Origin: Datisca glomerata
Taxonomy: Eukaryota; Streptophyta; Magnoliopsida; Cucurbitales; Datiscaceae
DNA length: 64,000 nt
Direction: 5' to 3'
Assembly: GCA_003255025.1 (NCBI GenBank)
Contig: QANY01008211.1
Coordinates: 297,743-361,742 of the forward strand
Part shown: positions 33,783 through 46,116 of the stretch, one piece after another
How the letters are laid out: each line of letters starts with the position of its first letter
Numbering within the stretch: position 1 is the first letter of the stretch
Translations under genes and position numbers: made by a program
Notes under the pieces: model-generated
What the model was told of the DNA's origin: nothing
What the model saw: only the letters and a program-made list of their open reading frames with translations
The model's database searches: none

Positions 33783-34491
33783 AGTTGAAGGTCATTGGAA
33801 GAGAAACTGTAGCAAGCATCTCTCTGAGCTGAAAAAGAAAAATAAATGTGATTTACTTATACTTGAAGCTTGTTTAGTGGAATATGATTCATCATCCTGG
33901 ATATTGAATTCAAGAGTCACTAATCACGTATGTTCTTCTTTGCAGATGCTTGATTCGGCAAGAGCGTTTGCTGATGGCGAAGTATGGCATTCTATCCCAA
34001 CTCACAGCATCTGGAACGCCACAGCAAAACGGTGTTTCAGAATGGAGAAACCAAACATATTGGATACGGTTAGGTCGATGTTGAGCTACTCATCACTACC
34101 ACTCACATTCTGGGGACATGCAGTTCAAATGCCAACCTACATTCTTAATATAGTGCCTTATAAGTCTGTAAGCAAGATACCTTTAGAGTTATGGAATGGT
34201 TCTAAACTTAGTTTGCCTTATTTCCGTATATGGGGGTGTCCAGCTCACGTTCTTAGACCCAAAATTGAAAAGTTAGACTGAAGGTCAGAAGTGTGTATAT
34301 TTGTTGGCTATACTCGAAAGACTAGAGTTGGGTACTTTTGTAGTCACAAGGATAAAAAAGTGTTTGTATCGACAAATGTCACATTCATTGAACACGACTA
34401 CATGGAAAACTACAAACCTCGAAGTAAACTAGTTCTCAAAGAATTAGCATCTGATAAGATCAGACCACATTCATCATTAACTCATAAATGA
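33769..34491 (+). pseudogene. Copia zinc knuckle-protease-integrase, internally deleted
   Basis: The frame begins with a CCHC knuckle (CFHCEVEGHWKRNC, 33769-33810) and the protease start, where the usual catalytic DSG box reads NSR. It jumps near 33950 directly into late integrase, losing the rest of protease and the integrase zinc finger and first two catalytic Asp. The third catalytic residue, Glu, is at 34040-34042 in a shifted frame (GTPQQNGVSE). The region after it (LPLTFWGHAVQ, LELWNG, FRIWGCPAHV, FVGY) is typical copia. A stop at 34279-34281 splits it. Confidence 0.85.
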
Positions 34492-34499
34492 CAAACCAC

Positions 34500-34952
34500 A
34501 TAAACCACTGTTCCTGTTCAGGAAGCCCAGGTGCAATGTCATAGTGGGAGGGTTGTAAGACAACCTATTCGCCATGAACTAAAAGCACATGTCCTAGTGT
34601 CTGACACTGATAAAGACGGTCCATTAACCTTTAAAGAGACGATGAATAATCCTAAAAAGGAGTAATGACAAGATTCCATGAACCAGGAAATGGAATCAAT
34701 GTATTCCAATTCCATCTAAAGACTTGTAGATCCACCTGAAGATGTCAGGTCCATTGGATGTAAATAGATCTTCAAGAAGAAAAAAGGTGCATCATGAAAT
34801 TAGAGACTTTCAAGGCACGGCTGGTAGCCAAAGGCTATACACAAAGGGAATGAGTTGATTATGAAGACACATTCTCTCCTGTAGCCATGCTAAAATCCAT
34901 TCACATCTTTTTATCCATTGCCGCTAGTTTAGACTATGAAATATGACAAATA
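34500..34952 (+). pseudogene. Copia RT, N-terminal part
   Basis: Broken frames read GCK.IFKKKKG, then a LVAKGYTQ-like stretch and DYEDTFSPVAML..IHIFLSIAAS, the conserved start of copia RT. It stops at IDV(K), where the hAT-like element is inserted. Confidence 0.75.
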
Positions 34953-34960
34953 GATGTCAA

Positions 34961-35837
34961 CAAGGTTGTCAGGATCACGATCCAGATCACACGATCCTAT
35001 GATCCTACAAGAGATAGGGGATCCAGATCGCATATATGAATCATTTTTACACACGATTGGTCCGGGATCGCGATGAGGATCATGGGATTGCCTGCGATCG
35101 TGATCTGACACCGATCCCGGATTTTCACAAAATTATACACACATATGGTCACTTACTTCATCATGCGGAGGTACATGCAGTAGTTTTATAACTCATTCTC
35201 ACCTTAGCCCTCTATATCCTTTTCGATGTGGGAATGAAGAAAAAGCACTTTTTACTTGAAAATATCCCCAAGTTGGTCCCAACAGGAGGCTGATGCTCTT
35301 AAAATGGTGATCGTCCATTTAAAAATGGACGGTCACGATTATCTCGTCACCTACACCGAGATCATGGGAAAGCTTTTTTTTCCTTCTTTTTGTCTTTTAT
35401 GATAATAAATATGGACCATCTATTTTTGAACTAGACGGCCTAGATTCAACAAGAGAATTCAATGACTAGTTTACCATGTTATCTTTTTATTGTTCATTAT
35501 GCCTCTTTTGTATTATTTTCCCTTATTTTTACTTTTACTTACTTGTCTTGAACTTGTTTATATTAAATTTCTTTCTCGAAAACTTAAAAGTACGAGAATT
35601 CTACTTAATATTATGTTATTTTATATGACTTGATGTTATTTTTATTTAATAAGCAGATGAATTGATGTTATATAATCATTTTCTTCAATGTATTGAAGTA
35701 TTATTAGCATAAATATACTTTTACAAATAGTTTATTAAAAATAGGTAGGATCTTACGATCCTCGATTCGATCCTACAATCCACAATCCTACACCCTTTCC
35801 ATTGATCCTAGGTAGGATCATGATCCTGACAACCGTG
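34961..35837. mobile_element. hAT-like MITE in copia RT
   Basis: The 877-bp element has terminal inverted repeats (CAAGGTTGTCAGGATCACG at the left; CACGGTTGTCAGGATCATG on the opposite strand at the right) and a perfect 8-bp target duplication GATGTCAA (34953-34960, 35838-35845). An 8-bp TSD and CA(A/C)GG ends fit hAT. The ends are crowded with GATCC(T) subterminal motifs. A palindrome (GTCCATTTAAAAATGGAC) lies near 35313. No transposase is present. Confidence 0.85.
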
Positions 35838-36640
35838 GATGTCAAGACAACTTTTCTAAATGACTCTCTTGAAGAACGCATCTATATGATGCAACCAGAA
35901 GGGTTCGTGAAAAGGGAAAAGATCAGAAAGTATGCAAGTTACTTAAATCCATTTATGGATTAAAGTAAACATCTAGATCTTGAAGTTTTACCTTTGATGA
36001 GATTATTAAATCATATGGTTTCGAGCCAAATGTTGACGAAGCTTGTGTTTATAAATATATAAAAAAAGATAGTAGTTTTTTAGTTCTTTATGTTGACAAT
36101 ATTCTACTCATCGGAAATGGCGTAGAAACGTTGTCAAAAGTAAATAAGTGATTAGTTGAGAAATTCCAAATAAAATATTTGAGAGAGGCGAGCTATGTCC
36201 TAGGCATCCAAATCCTAAAGGATAAAAATAACAAGCTATTGGCACTTTCTCAAGTATCTTATATTGATAAGGTGGTAGAGAGATTCTCTATGGAGAATTC
36301 TAAGAAATGTCAAGTACCGAGCCAGACATGGAATTGTCATCTCTAAGAAGCAATTCCTAAGACACCTAAAGAGGAAGAGGATATGAGAAATGTTCCTTAT
36401 GCTTCAGCTGTTAGTAGCCTCACGTATGCAATATTGTGTACGAGATCAGACATCTATTATGCGGTGGGAATTATCAGCTGTTATCAATCAAATGCTGATT
36501 TAGAACATTGGATTGCAGTGAAGCACATTCTCAAGTATCTTAGGAGAACGAGAAACTATACGTTTGTTTATTTTGGTGGAGACATGATTCTAAATCATAT
36601 AAGGATGGTCGAAAATTGACGTCTCGGTCACACACCGAGG
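35838..36640 (+). pseudogene. Copia RT C-terminus and RNase H start
   Basis: After the MITE the RT resumes (VKTTFLND..EERIYMMQPEGFV). The catalytic box reads YVDN at 36089-36100, so the second Asp is lost. RNase H begins at 36383-36619 (MRNVPYASAVSSLTYA, LCTRSDIYYAVG, AVKHILKYLRRT) and is cut short. About 36660-36750 reads as the polyprotein C-terminus (NLADP.TRTL). Confidence 0.85.
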
Positions 36641-36765
36641 TGATTTGACTGTTATGGAGATAATGTTGGACAACCTGGCTGACCCATCTACCAGGACACT
36701 TCTTGTGAAGTCATTCAAGGGCCATGTGCGAAATATGTGGTTGAGAGAGATGCTATATTTACTTT

Positions 36766-36780
36766 AGGGCAAGTGTGAGA
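36766..36780 (+). promoter_or_regulatory. Copia polypurine tract
   Basis: AGGGCAAGTGTGAGA lies one base before the TGTTGG start of the 3' LTR, the standard plus-strand primer position. Confidence 0.8.
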
Positions 36781-36781
36781 T

Positions 36782-38982
36782 TGTTGGACATAATACTCTC
36801 AAAGCATGTGTTTAGACATTTTTAATATGAAAGTTAATGAAATTGCATTTTTCTTATTTTTGTTCTTTTGAATTATTGTTGAATAATTTATGTATAAATA
36901 TCTGAAAATTTCATATTCATTAATGAGACTGTGATCTTGTATAAGTACAAGAGGATTAAGATCATAGATAATGAATAAAGTAGTCCATAACATATTAAAG
37001 TATGAAATCTTTAATGAATAATTGCTAGTACGACTTACTATACATTATGAATGCATGTGATCTAAATCTGAATTATTAATGTGGATAGATATCTTAGTGA
37101 ATGTACTTTATATAATTAGATTATATAGGACATGACCGATGTGAATTAATATCTTTATTAACTTACCGTTTATCATAAAGATTTAATACACATCAAAACT
37201 GATGATCATATGTAGATCAGTTGAATCCTAAGTAGTCATGAACTCTTATGCATGTCTACTGGATCTTTTGATTCACTCGTTAAGATTTGTTTGTAAAACA
37301 AGCTAGTGACTTTTGTTTTGGAGATTCAGTGACATGGATTGCTGGGAACATGACCTTGTAATATTTAGAATCTACGCTTTCCTAATGGATCGTATATTGG
37401 TTATCTTAAGTGTTTATTCTAGAACTGAATGGTTATTGAGCTGAAATTTTAATACGATTATAAATTGATCATTCACTAATGAATTAATGATACTTAAAGA
37501 TTAATATGTAATTAGACATAAAATGATAATTTTGATCAACTCTAATTTACGAACCAATAATTGGAGGAACAAAGTACATGAAATGATTATATCAATGTAC
37601 TACGCGAAAATACTCTGTAAATATATTTTTTTAATCTCTAAGAGTGCGATTTCATATTTATAGCGGAGTAATAATAGAATTAATCAATAAATTTATTTAA
37701 TTAATAATCTGGTTTATTGAAACTTAGGATTATGGGTCCATGGTACCCAAGTCACATTTGTACTATACAGTCTAGGGTATGAATATTTCAAGACATGAGA
37801 AAATGACTGACTTGCAAAATGAATTATATTTCTGGCCAAGTACATAATTATAAAATAATTATGTATGATTAATTAATTAAAAAATAATTGAATTATTTAA
37901 TGCAATTTTCAGAAATTATCATTAAATAATAATATCGATTAATTTTATGTGAATCGAGAAGTGAACCAAAATATCTAATTTATGAAATTAGATAAATTAT
38001 TATGAGATAATAATTCAAATTTTGAATCAATTAAATATGTTGTTTGAACTAACATATAAACTATTTGATATGGATGATCAGATAAGTTAATTTTTGAATT
38101 AACTAATATCTAGATATTTATCTGATTAAAATAAATAATAAATTTACAAAAATTGTCACGTGGCATGTTGGTCTACCACGTGCCAATCACTGATTTTGAA
38201 TCAGAGATTGTCAGGGACTACTGTAGTGTCATGTGATACTACAGTGGGACGTGGCACACTTTAATGCCTCACGACACTACCTTGGTGCAGTGAAACTACA
38301 GTGACGTGAGGCATTGTGACTCCTCACGATACACTGGTATGGCACTGCAGTGTTGTACAATTGTAGTTGGTCCCACTTTAATTGCACATTTGTAATTAAT
38401 TTATTATTTTATGTAAATCCCTAAAAAATCCTATATGTCATTATCTAGAAAATATATTGATATTATTTTATTGGTTAGTGTGCCAACAACACAGTTGCAA
38501 TCAATGGTGAAACTATCAAAGACTAAAAGTTAATCAAAAAGCTCTGTGAAAATTTTTTAATTATTTTTAATCAGAATTTTGTTTCACAAATTATTCATTC
38601 TAAAAAATCTATAGATCTCATATGCTGAGTACATCTAGAGACAGAAAAATATTCTTGATATATTCTACGTGCCCACACACGTCTTAGTGTGTTTGGGAAT
38701 TGGCTTGGAAGATCGTGATGTGGATCTTGAAGTCTATCATTTGTGGGATAGCAAGATCGTTGTCTTGCAAGGACGCTTGATCGGGCTACAAGTGATATAA
38801 TTTATATTCATCTATGTCTTTGACTTAATATATAAATATATAATGGATCTGATCCGAAAAAATATTTTTCAATTAGAAAAATTTCATCTTTGAAATCTGC
38901 CACGATGCGATCGTTTATCGTTTTATAATTTTTTTTAAAACACCACCACGCATTCTGCCACGCGTCGCCGCAGATTCTAACA
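36782..38982 (+). repeat. Copia 3' LTR
   Basis: 2201 bp, from TGTTGGACATAATAC to GCAGATTCTAACA, followed by target duplicate ATTAT. It is the intact reference for the split 5' LTR. Confidence 0.9.
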
Positions 38983-38987
38983 ATTAT

Positions 38988-40065
38988 ATGTTTAAGTAAT
39001 TATTACCAAGAAAATGAGTTATCCCGATATATTGAAATTTAAATCTCAATAATTATAAGTAAAACTTTAAAATCTATCATGACTTAAAGTTTTACAATTT
39101 CTTGTAAATTTTAATTGAATGCAATAAAGATTGAAAAGTGGCTTATTAATAATTTATAATATGTTAAAAGTGAAAAAAAAATGAAAAAAAATTTAGACTA
39201 CTTCATCCATCTATGATTCCTAAATTTTCTTAAACGACATTTAAGATATTAAACTCAATAATAAATCTTAAACATTAATTTATCATATTTAATAAAAATA
39301 TTTGATTGTTCTCAATAATTTATTTTAAATTAATCTTACAATATTTAACTTATATATTCTGACTAAAATATTCAATTTTAGAAAACCTAATTGAATACTT
39401 AGGATTTCAGATTGAATAGTTCGACAAACTTTAGAAAATATTGATGTGTCACTAATAGGTTAAAATTACTAAATGAAATCAATAAATATAGATTATATAT
39501 TATAGATAAAGATTTGCATCTAGCATTAAAACATGTCTTCAATAATAATTTAATAAGAGTTGCATGAGAAGAAAATCATTTTATGAATTGGACTAAGCTA
39601 TAATTTACTATTATAATGATAGATTTTATTATTTGATATAGCTAAATGTGATTGGTGGACACATATACTTATACACCTATACATTAAACCAGTTCACTTA
39701 ATAAAATTAAATAAAAATATTAATTATTCTTATTGATATATTATTTATTAATTTTGATTTATTTAATTAATTTAGATACTTTTTAAGTTTCTTGTGTTTA
39801 TTAATTCCTTACTTTAACTTTTTATCTCTTAGTCGTTTGTATTTCATTTTTGTTACAAAAAGGAATATTTTAATTTTTGTTCTTATCTTTATATATTTTA
39901 ACATGAAGAAATCAATTAGTCAAATTTTGATAGTTTACCACACCAGCTTGATATTTTCATCTACTATAAAACAGTATTGAACAATGCAACACAATAAAAT
40001 ATTATATGTATTATAATATTATACCATGTGCAATGCACGTGCTACGAGAGTAATGGTGTTTTTTT
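38988..40065. other. AT-rich dispersed repeat, copy A
   Basis: Bases about 39085-39780 resemble 46990-48160 (TTATAATATGTTAAAAGTGA, TAGATTATATATTATAGAT, ACACATATACTTATAC...TTAATAAAATTAA). It ends near a hairpin ATGTGC-AAT-GCACGT at 40026-40041. No coding signal was seen. Confidence 0.6.
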
Positions 40066-40294
40066 TGTTGGAGATAATAAAGGAAAGAGAAGTCAAAATA
40101 AAAAAATAAAAGAAAAAAATGAATGAAAGTGTGTGATGTGAAATTGAGTGGGATTTAGTCCCACATTAGAAACTCAAGGAAAATATGTTGGATTTATAAA
40201 CTCAACTCTCATGCCTTAGGGTTAGCCCTAAGGAGCATGCCACATTTTGTGGGGAAGGAAAGACCTAGATGGCACATGGTCCTCCCTTAACACA
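40066..40294 (+). repeat. Truncated 5' LTR of second copia
   Basis: It matches the first ~225 bp of the LTR at 42293 (GGATTTAGTCCCACATT, GGGTTAGCCC, TTTTGTGGGGAAGG), then stops at ACACATG, where RT sequence begins. Confidence 0.85.
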
Positions 40295-41727
40295 TGGATG
40301 TTGGTAGATCTCCCTCCTGGGAATAAACCGATAGGCTGTAAATGGATCTTCAAAAGAAGCTGAGAGCTGATGGTACTATTGAAAAGTACAAATCTCGGTT
40401 GGTAGCTAAAAGATACTGATAGAAGGAAGGTATAGACTTTTTCGATACCTATTCTCCAGTGACGAGAATCACATCTATCATGATGTTGATTGCTCTAGCA
40501 GCTTTGCATAATTTGAAATTTCACTAAATGAATGTAAAGACTGCTTTCTTAAATGGAGAATTGGACGAAGAAATCTAATGGTACAGCCCGAAGGGTTCCT
40601 GGTTAAAGGCCAAGAACGAAAGGTCTGTAACCTTGTTAAATAGCTTTATGGATTAAAACAAGCGCCAAAACAATGGCACGGGAAGTTTGATCACACAATG
40701 TTATCTAATAGATTTAAGATAAATAAGTGTGATAAATGTGTCTACATTAAATGTACTAATGATAAATTCATCATAGTATGTTTATATGTAGATGACATGT
40801 TTATAGTGGGATCGAATAAGGATATAATATCTTCTACTAAGAAGATGTTGGATTCTAATTTTGACATGAAAGACTTAGGTCAAGTAGATGTTATTCTTGG
40901 AATTCAAGTAAATCGAACTGAAAATGAATATATCCTTACTCAATCTCATTATATAGAAAAGATTTTGAAAAGGTTTGGGTAATATGAAAGCAAACCTGCA
41001 GTAACTCCATTCAACCAAACTGTAAGTTGAGGAAGAATAATGGAGTTGTAGTATCTCAATTGAAGTACTCACAAATAATTGGGAGTTTAATATATATCAT
41101 AAATTGCACCAGGCCTGATATAGCCTATTTAGTAGGAAGGTTGGCAAGATATACGAGTAATCCGGGACGTGATCACTGGAGTGCGTTAATAAGAGTACTA
41201 AGGTACTTAAAATTTACTATGAAGTATGGACTGCATTACTCAATCTATCAACCGGTGTTAGAAGGATTTAGTGATGCTAATTGGATATCAGACAGTCTAG
41301 AGACTAAATCTACTAGTCTATATGTTTTTACCCTAGGTGGTGGAGCTATCTCATGGAGGTCTACTAAGCAGACCTGTATAGCTTGTTCAACTATGGAATC
41401 AGAATTCATAGCTCTGGGCAAGGCTTGTGAAGAAGCAGAATGGCTCATGAATTTCTTGGGATATTCCGGTGTGACCAAAACCAATGTCAGCAATATATGT
41501 CCATTGTGACAATATGGCTACAACCTTTAGAGCGAAAAATAATGTGTATAATGGTAAGTCTAGGCAGACGAAGACATAATACCATTAAGCAGTTGCTCTC
41601 AAATGGGGTGATTTCGTTAGACTTTATAAGGTCAAAAGAGAATCTTGCTGACCCTCTGACCAAAGGTTTGTCAAGGGAACAAATAAAACAAACATCGAGA
41701 AAAATGTGCTTAAAGCCTATTCAATGA
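40295..41727 (+). pseudogene. Copia RT-RNase H of second element
   Basis: RT starts mid-domain (SRLVAKRY, GIDFFDTYSPVTRI, MNVKTAFLNGELDEEI, LYGLKQAPKQWH) with several stops. The open part 40698-40982 keeps the active site YVDDM and LGIQVNR. After a stop and a frame change, RNase H follows at 41027-41509 ([36 protein letters not shown]). A shifted frame 41440-41727 gives the tail (DFIRSKENLADPLTKGLSRE). It is less damaged than the first copia's RT. Confidence 0.85.
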
Positions 41728-42292
41728 ATCATTCAGGTGGAGACTAACCTAGTTGACTAGATATCCCTAGATCTAGGTTCAATAAGTAAACTGGCAGGAA
41801 TGGTTCACGTAACACACAAAGAATGTTTCTTCCCATTCTTATGATGTAATGAAAGTGTGTTGTCTGTCGATGATAAAAGAGTATACTTCGTATTTAATGA
41901 CGTTGATATCTTGCTTACAAGAGGAGTATAGACATAATACTCTTAATCATCGTCACCTGTGTGAGAGTAGAAGTGGGGTCATTTCTATGAGAGGTTTGAA
42001 TGGTTTAACCTCTCTAAACCTCTCATGAACGCGAGATATGTTCAAGACCAAAATGAACAAAATCGTATGAACTTAGATGTATTAAGATGAGATATGTGTG
42101 AAATTTGTTGTCTCGATTTATCTCAGAGGAAGTTCAGTTCAAGAACGTAGTTCACTGTTCTTTAGAATAAATCCGATAAATTCTCACTATGTAAGGTTCA
42201 AGTCCAAAAGACACCTTTCCTGATCCATATCTCATTTGCTCTCTCTCTCATGTTGTTGTCTAGCTAGGACATATTTAATTCATGTGGGGGAT
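41728..42292 (+). other. Copia 3' untranslated region
   Basis: Non-coding sequence between polyprotein end and 3' LTR, closing with a G-rich polypurine tract at about 42281-42292. Confidence 0.6.
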
Positions 42293-43256
42293 TGTTGGAG
42301 ATAATAAAGGAAAGAGAAGTCAAAAGAAAAAGTGTGAATGAAAGTGTGTGATGTGAAATTGAGTGGGATTTAGTCCCACATTGGAAGCTCAAGGAAAAGA
42401 TGTTGGGTTTATAAACACAACTCTCACCTTAGGGTTAGCCCCAAGGGGCACCCCACATTTTGTGGGGAAGGGAGGACCTAGATGGCACATGGTCCTCCCC
42501 TCACACGCGCGCGCCGTCGCCGCCATCCGTCCGGCCGTCCGGTTCGGGCTGGTCCAGTTCGGTTCAGTCCGGATCAAAGAATCATTTTTTGGATAAAATT
42601 TCTTTTGATTATTACTTGGAGAGGAAGACTTAGAGCTTTGAATTTTTCAAAGCTAAAAAAATATCTCATGGATTATCTGGATTATCTCCAGAAGATAATT
42701 AGACTTTATCAGCACTAATTTCGTGCTTATCTCCTTTATCCCCAATTTCGTGCATTATCTTAGCAGCACTAACCAATTTTGTTACATGCTCCCTAAGTTG
42801 CTCACGTTTTAAATAAAGACAGTGTGTGAGCACAAAAAAAAAAAGATTTCAGTTTTGTTCTTCATCAGAAACTTCGTTTTTATCACCATCATCACATACC
42901 TACATATTGAGAGAGAGATACAGAGAGTTCGAAGAGAGTCTGAGTTATTGGTTGCTATACTCAGACTTAAGTCGTTGTATCCTGCAGAGTCGATTCGTCG
43001 TAGTCTCCAAGCACCTTGTGGAGGGCGATTATTATCTTTAGGACATTGCTTATGAGCAATCCTCGATTTTCATCTATTTCTGCTTTAGTTATTGGAAACT
43101 CAGTGTATTTAATTTCTCTATTTATTTCTGAATTTCCGTAAAAGAATTCTAATTATTTTCGTTGTAATCATCTCTGTTGCATTTAAGTTGTATTCGTTCT
43201 AATTTCATTGTACTGTTGATTTATGAAAACATCTTGTTCCATCACTACCTTCAACA
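42293..43256 (+). repeat. 3' LTR of second copia
   Basis: 964 bp, TGTTGGAGATAATAAAGG to CCTTCAACA. It includes a GC-rich patch (CACGCGCGCGCCGTCGCCG, about 42505-42523) and a TATAAA at about 42410. Confidence 0.8.
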
Positions 43257-43261
43257 TTTTT

Positions 43262-45982
43262 TACCTTTGTTCTCAAATATTCATAGCGTTCAAATCATAT
43301 ACAATATTAAATGATAAAGTTATAATGATTCATCAAATGAGTAAAAGCTCTTGCATAAATTTTTTAATGCAATTGTACGTTTTCATAAATCACTTGCCTT
43401 ATGATTTAAAATTTTACAATATCTATCATGATTATGCTAATTTGTGTAAAAGCTTTTATGGATGAAATGTTTATTGACTTCGTGGTGCAACATTAATTAC
43501 ATGTAATTTACAAATTTTATGAAATAATGTTACTATACATTTTAATATATCTTGGTGTGGTCATGTCTTATAGAAAAATACTATAATTCAATATATAGCG
43601 TTGCACATATATAGAAATATACATATGATGATGGGTGTGTAGAAATATACATATGATGATGTGTGTGTGTAGCTTCTTCATAACTTCATATGATATTCAA
43701 TCTATGAAGATAATGGAATAAGTAAGGTCATTGACTATTTGATTATAACATAAAGAAGTAAATGAATATTTCAATTTAATGTTTCCATCAATATTATAAT
43801 GTTAAATTGAAATTATATTAAAATTAGTTAGACAAAAGAAGTCAAAAAATGTTTATGCTCCATAAGCGTCTTTTATATATATATATATATATATNCATAT
43901 GGGTAGAGAAACGTTTAATTTTTCATTTTACCCTTTGATATTTTATTTTGTTTTTGTAATTTCACCTCCTTTTGAAATTAATTGAGTTTTTAATTCAAAT
44001 TATATTCATGTTTTTAACTTTCTTTCTTAAAATTCATTTTTGTAGTAGTTACACAAATTACACACAATCATATTTCTTTTAATTAGATGTCTACAGAACT
44101 AGATTTGAAGAACAATATATATGTTATATTTAGATATCACATCACATAGTTAAAAATTTTGTATAACTTTTCATATCAATAGTAAATAATTTTGTGGCCA
44201 AAGAATGTTACATGATTCATATTAATGTGCCTTTTCATATTAATGTATTTACTGTTTTACAATTATGAGATAAAATAAAATACTAAATAATATTTTTAAT
44301 CCTAATGAGTTTCTTAATTTTATGTTTATTATGTATTATTACATTATAAATGTATTTTAATATATTCCTAAGCAAAAATGTTTCTTAACATAATCTTATA
44401 ATCTTATATATATATATTGTTCTCTCATTACAACACATGCCACTATTCCTTGAGCCTCATTAGGCCATATAGTAATTAACAGTCGTATTTATCATGGTAA
44501 ATGAAAAGTTAGGACAAAAAGTAATTAGTAAGATGATATAAGAAGACAAGAACATACCATCTATTTCACATTCTACCAATCACCAAACCTATATTCAAAC
44601 TTTAAATTTCTGCCAAGTTTGGGACAACATTCTTGGCAAACATATATTTTTTTAGATATATGCAAGTTAATTATCCAATATCATAATTTTTTTTCCTTCT
44701 TGATGGATTTAGTTCTACAAATTATTTGATAACATGTTTTTTGAGTTCTATTATTTTTTGTAATATAAATATTTTAATAAGTGATCATTTATTTCCTTGC
44801 TGATCTTCATCTTTCATATTCCCTATAACATGTATTTCATTTATTTCACATTAGTTATTTATATCAATTTGTATATTATTATGTATATAAACTATTATTA
44901 ACTCGTATAAACCTACGCAAAGCAGCACATGTAATTTAGCTAGTATACAATGAAAAAGTAGAACTATGAAAGTTTAAAGTGGAACACTTTGTATAACGGA
45001 AATTAATGTTGAATACAATACATCTAATCATGGGATATATTAGGCTCTAAATGGGAAGGACCATCTGCTATGAAAATGGTCGTACATGCTATATCTCATC
45101 GTTTACAAACATGGGCTACAAAAATGATTAGGAGACAGAGCACTTGTGTAAATTTTATGAGTAAGATATATTATATAAAATAATATCATGACCATGTTTA
45201 TGAGTTGCATGGACGCCCTTTCTGGATACAACCGGGTAAAAATATTCTAACCAGACCAAGAAAAAATGTCTTTTATAACTTAATGAGGTACTTTTTGATG
45301 ATATTCCTAATATTTATTATACAATTGGCAAAAACATCAGGAAATTGAAGACATTCACGTTTAAATTATGGTTTAAGAAGCTTTCCATAAGAACGACAAA
45401 ATTCAAACCCTAATTCTTGGTGATATGATGTAGTTTAATTAATTTCTTCATAATTTCTAAAGCTATTAGTTACAGAAGTCGTAACAGTTAAGTTCGTCGA
45501 CAAATAAGAAGTACGACAAATAAGAAGTACAATGTGGATAGTTCAAGCAAAATTAAACGGTTAATTTTGGATTTCTGAATAGTAATCGTGATATTTTTGT
45601 CTAGAAAAGTCTTCTCCCATTAAGATGTTGTATATTTCAACATTTTTTTTATAATTTTATAGTTTTTTGTAATTATTTATATGTAATATAAAATTTACTT
45701 TTGTCCATGCAAAATATCATTTTTAAAAAATAATTAGTATACATAGGGGTGAGAATAATTTGTTTAATATTAGTCAAACAAAGTTGAATTTCATTTGTAT
45801 CCTTATATAGTACAAGGATAAAATTATAATTAAATTTAAATAAGTTGGATAAAGTGTCAAAAAATACTTCTCGATCGCCTTCCTTTTAATATGGTATCTG
45901 CTAGAAAATATGTCTCAAATTCCTTTGAGATATGTTTCTTGATTTACAGAGATATTTTAGGCAGATTCCTGCTTTGGATAGA
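43262..45982. other. AT-rich intergenic DNA
   Basis: No gene seen. It contains a (TA)11 run ending at an ambiguous base (43873-43895). The sequence CTACGCAAAGCAGCACATGT, followed by TTTAGCTAGT (about 44911-44943), resembles a Helitron 3' end. CAAAAAATGTTTATGCTCC near 43845 matches the repeat family near 22340. Confidence 0.55.
43873..43895. repeat. (TA)n microsatellite with one N
   Basis: A pure TA run interrupted by an unresolved base at 43895, a likely assembly-difficult spot. Confidence 0.9.
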
Positions 45983-45994
45983 AAATTAATTAAG

Positions 45995-46116
45995 ATTTTT
46001 TTGTCAATATTACATTACATTACAAATTCTAAGGAAAATGAAGGACTATGACTCGAACTCATGATCTCTGAGGTTTGTGTGTTGGGGTTTAACCAACTAC
46101 GTCAACTCAACTTGTC
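45995..46116 (-). mobile_element. tRNA-derived SINE
   Basis: A 122-bp element on the minus strand is flanked by a perfect 12-bp duplication AAATTAATTAAG (45983-45994 and 46117-46128). Read 5' to 3' it has a pol III A box-like TGACGTAGTTGG, a B box-like GAGTTCGAGTC about 45 bases later, and ends in GACAAAAAAATC. This fits a short plant SINE copied by LINE machinery. Confidence 0.85.

Larger units (their letters stand above)
25107..38982 (+). mobile_element. Ty1/copia retrotransposon with nested insertions
   Basis: Starts TGTTGG, ends CAACA-type, and is flanked by a perfect 5-bp target duplication ATTAT (25102-25106 and 38983-38987). Layout: 5' LTR 25107-30982, primer site at about 30985, long leader, gag, protease/integrase fragment, RT, RNase H fragment, polypurine tract 36766-36780, 3' LTR 36782-38982. 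The order protease, integrase, RT is copia-type. A solo LTR sits in the 5' LTR and a hAT-like MITE in RT. Many stops and an internal deletion make it inactive. Confidence 0.9.
40066..43256 (+). mobile_element. Second Ty1/copia element, deleted
   Basis: Starts TGTTGGAGATAATAAAGG and ends CTTCAACA, with TTTTT on both sides (40061-40065, 43257-43261; weak as a TSD because it is homopolymer). The 5' LTR is cut at about 40294 and joined straight to mid-RT, so primer site, gag, protease and integrase are gone. The 3' LTR is 42293-43256 (964 bp), preceded by TCATGTGGGGGAT as polypurine tract. Confidence 0.85.

Noticed and set aside
46030..46116. Possible tRNA gene on the minus strand
   Set aside because: A and B box-like motifs are present but no cloverleaf could be drawn, the B box is altered, and the 12-bp target duplication shows it is a SINE.
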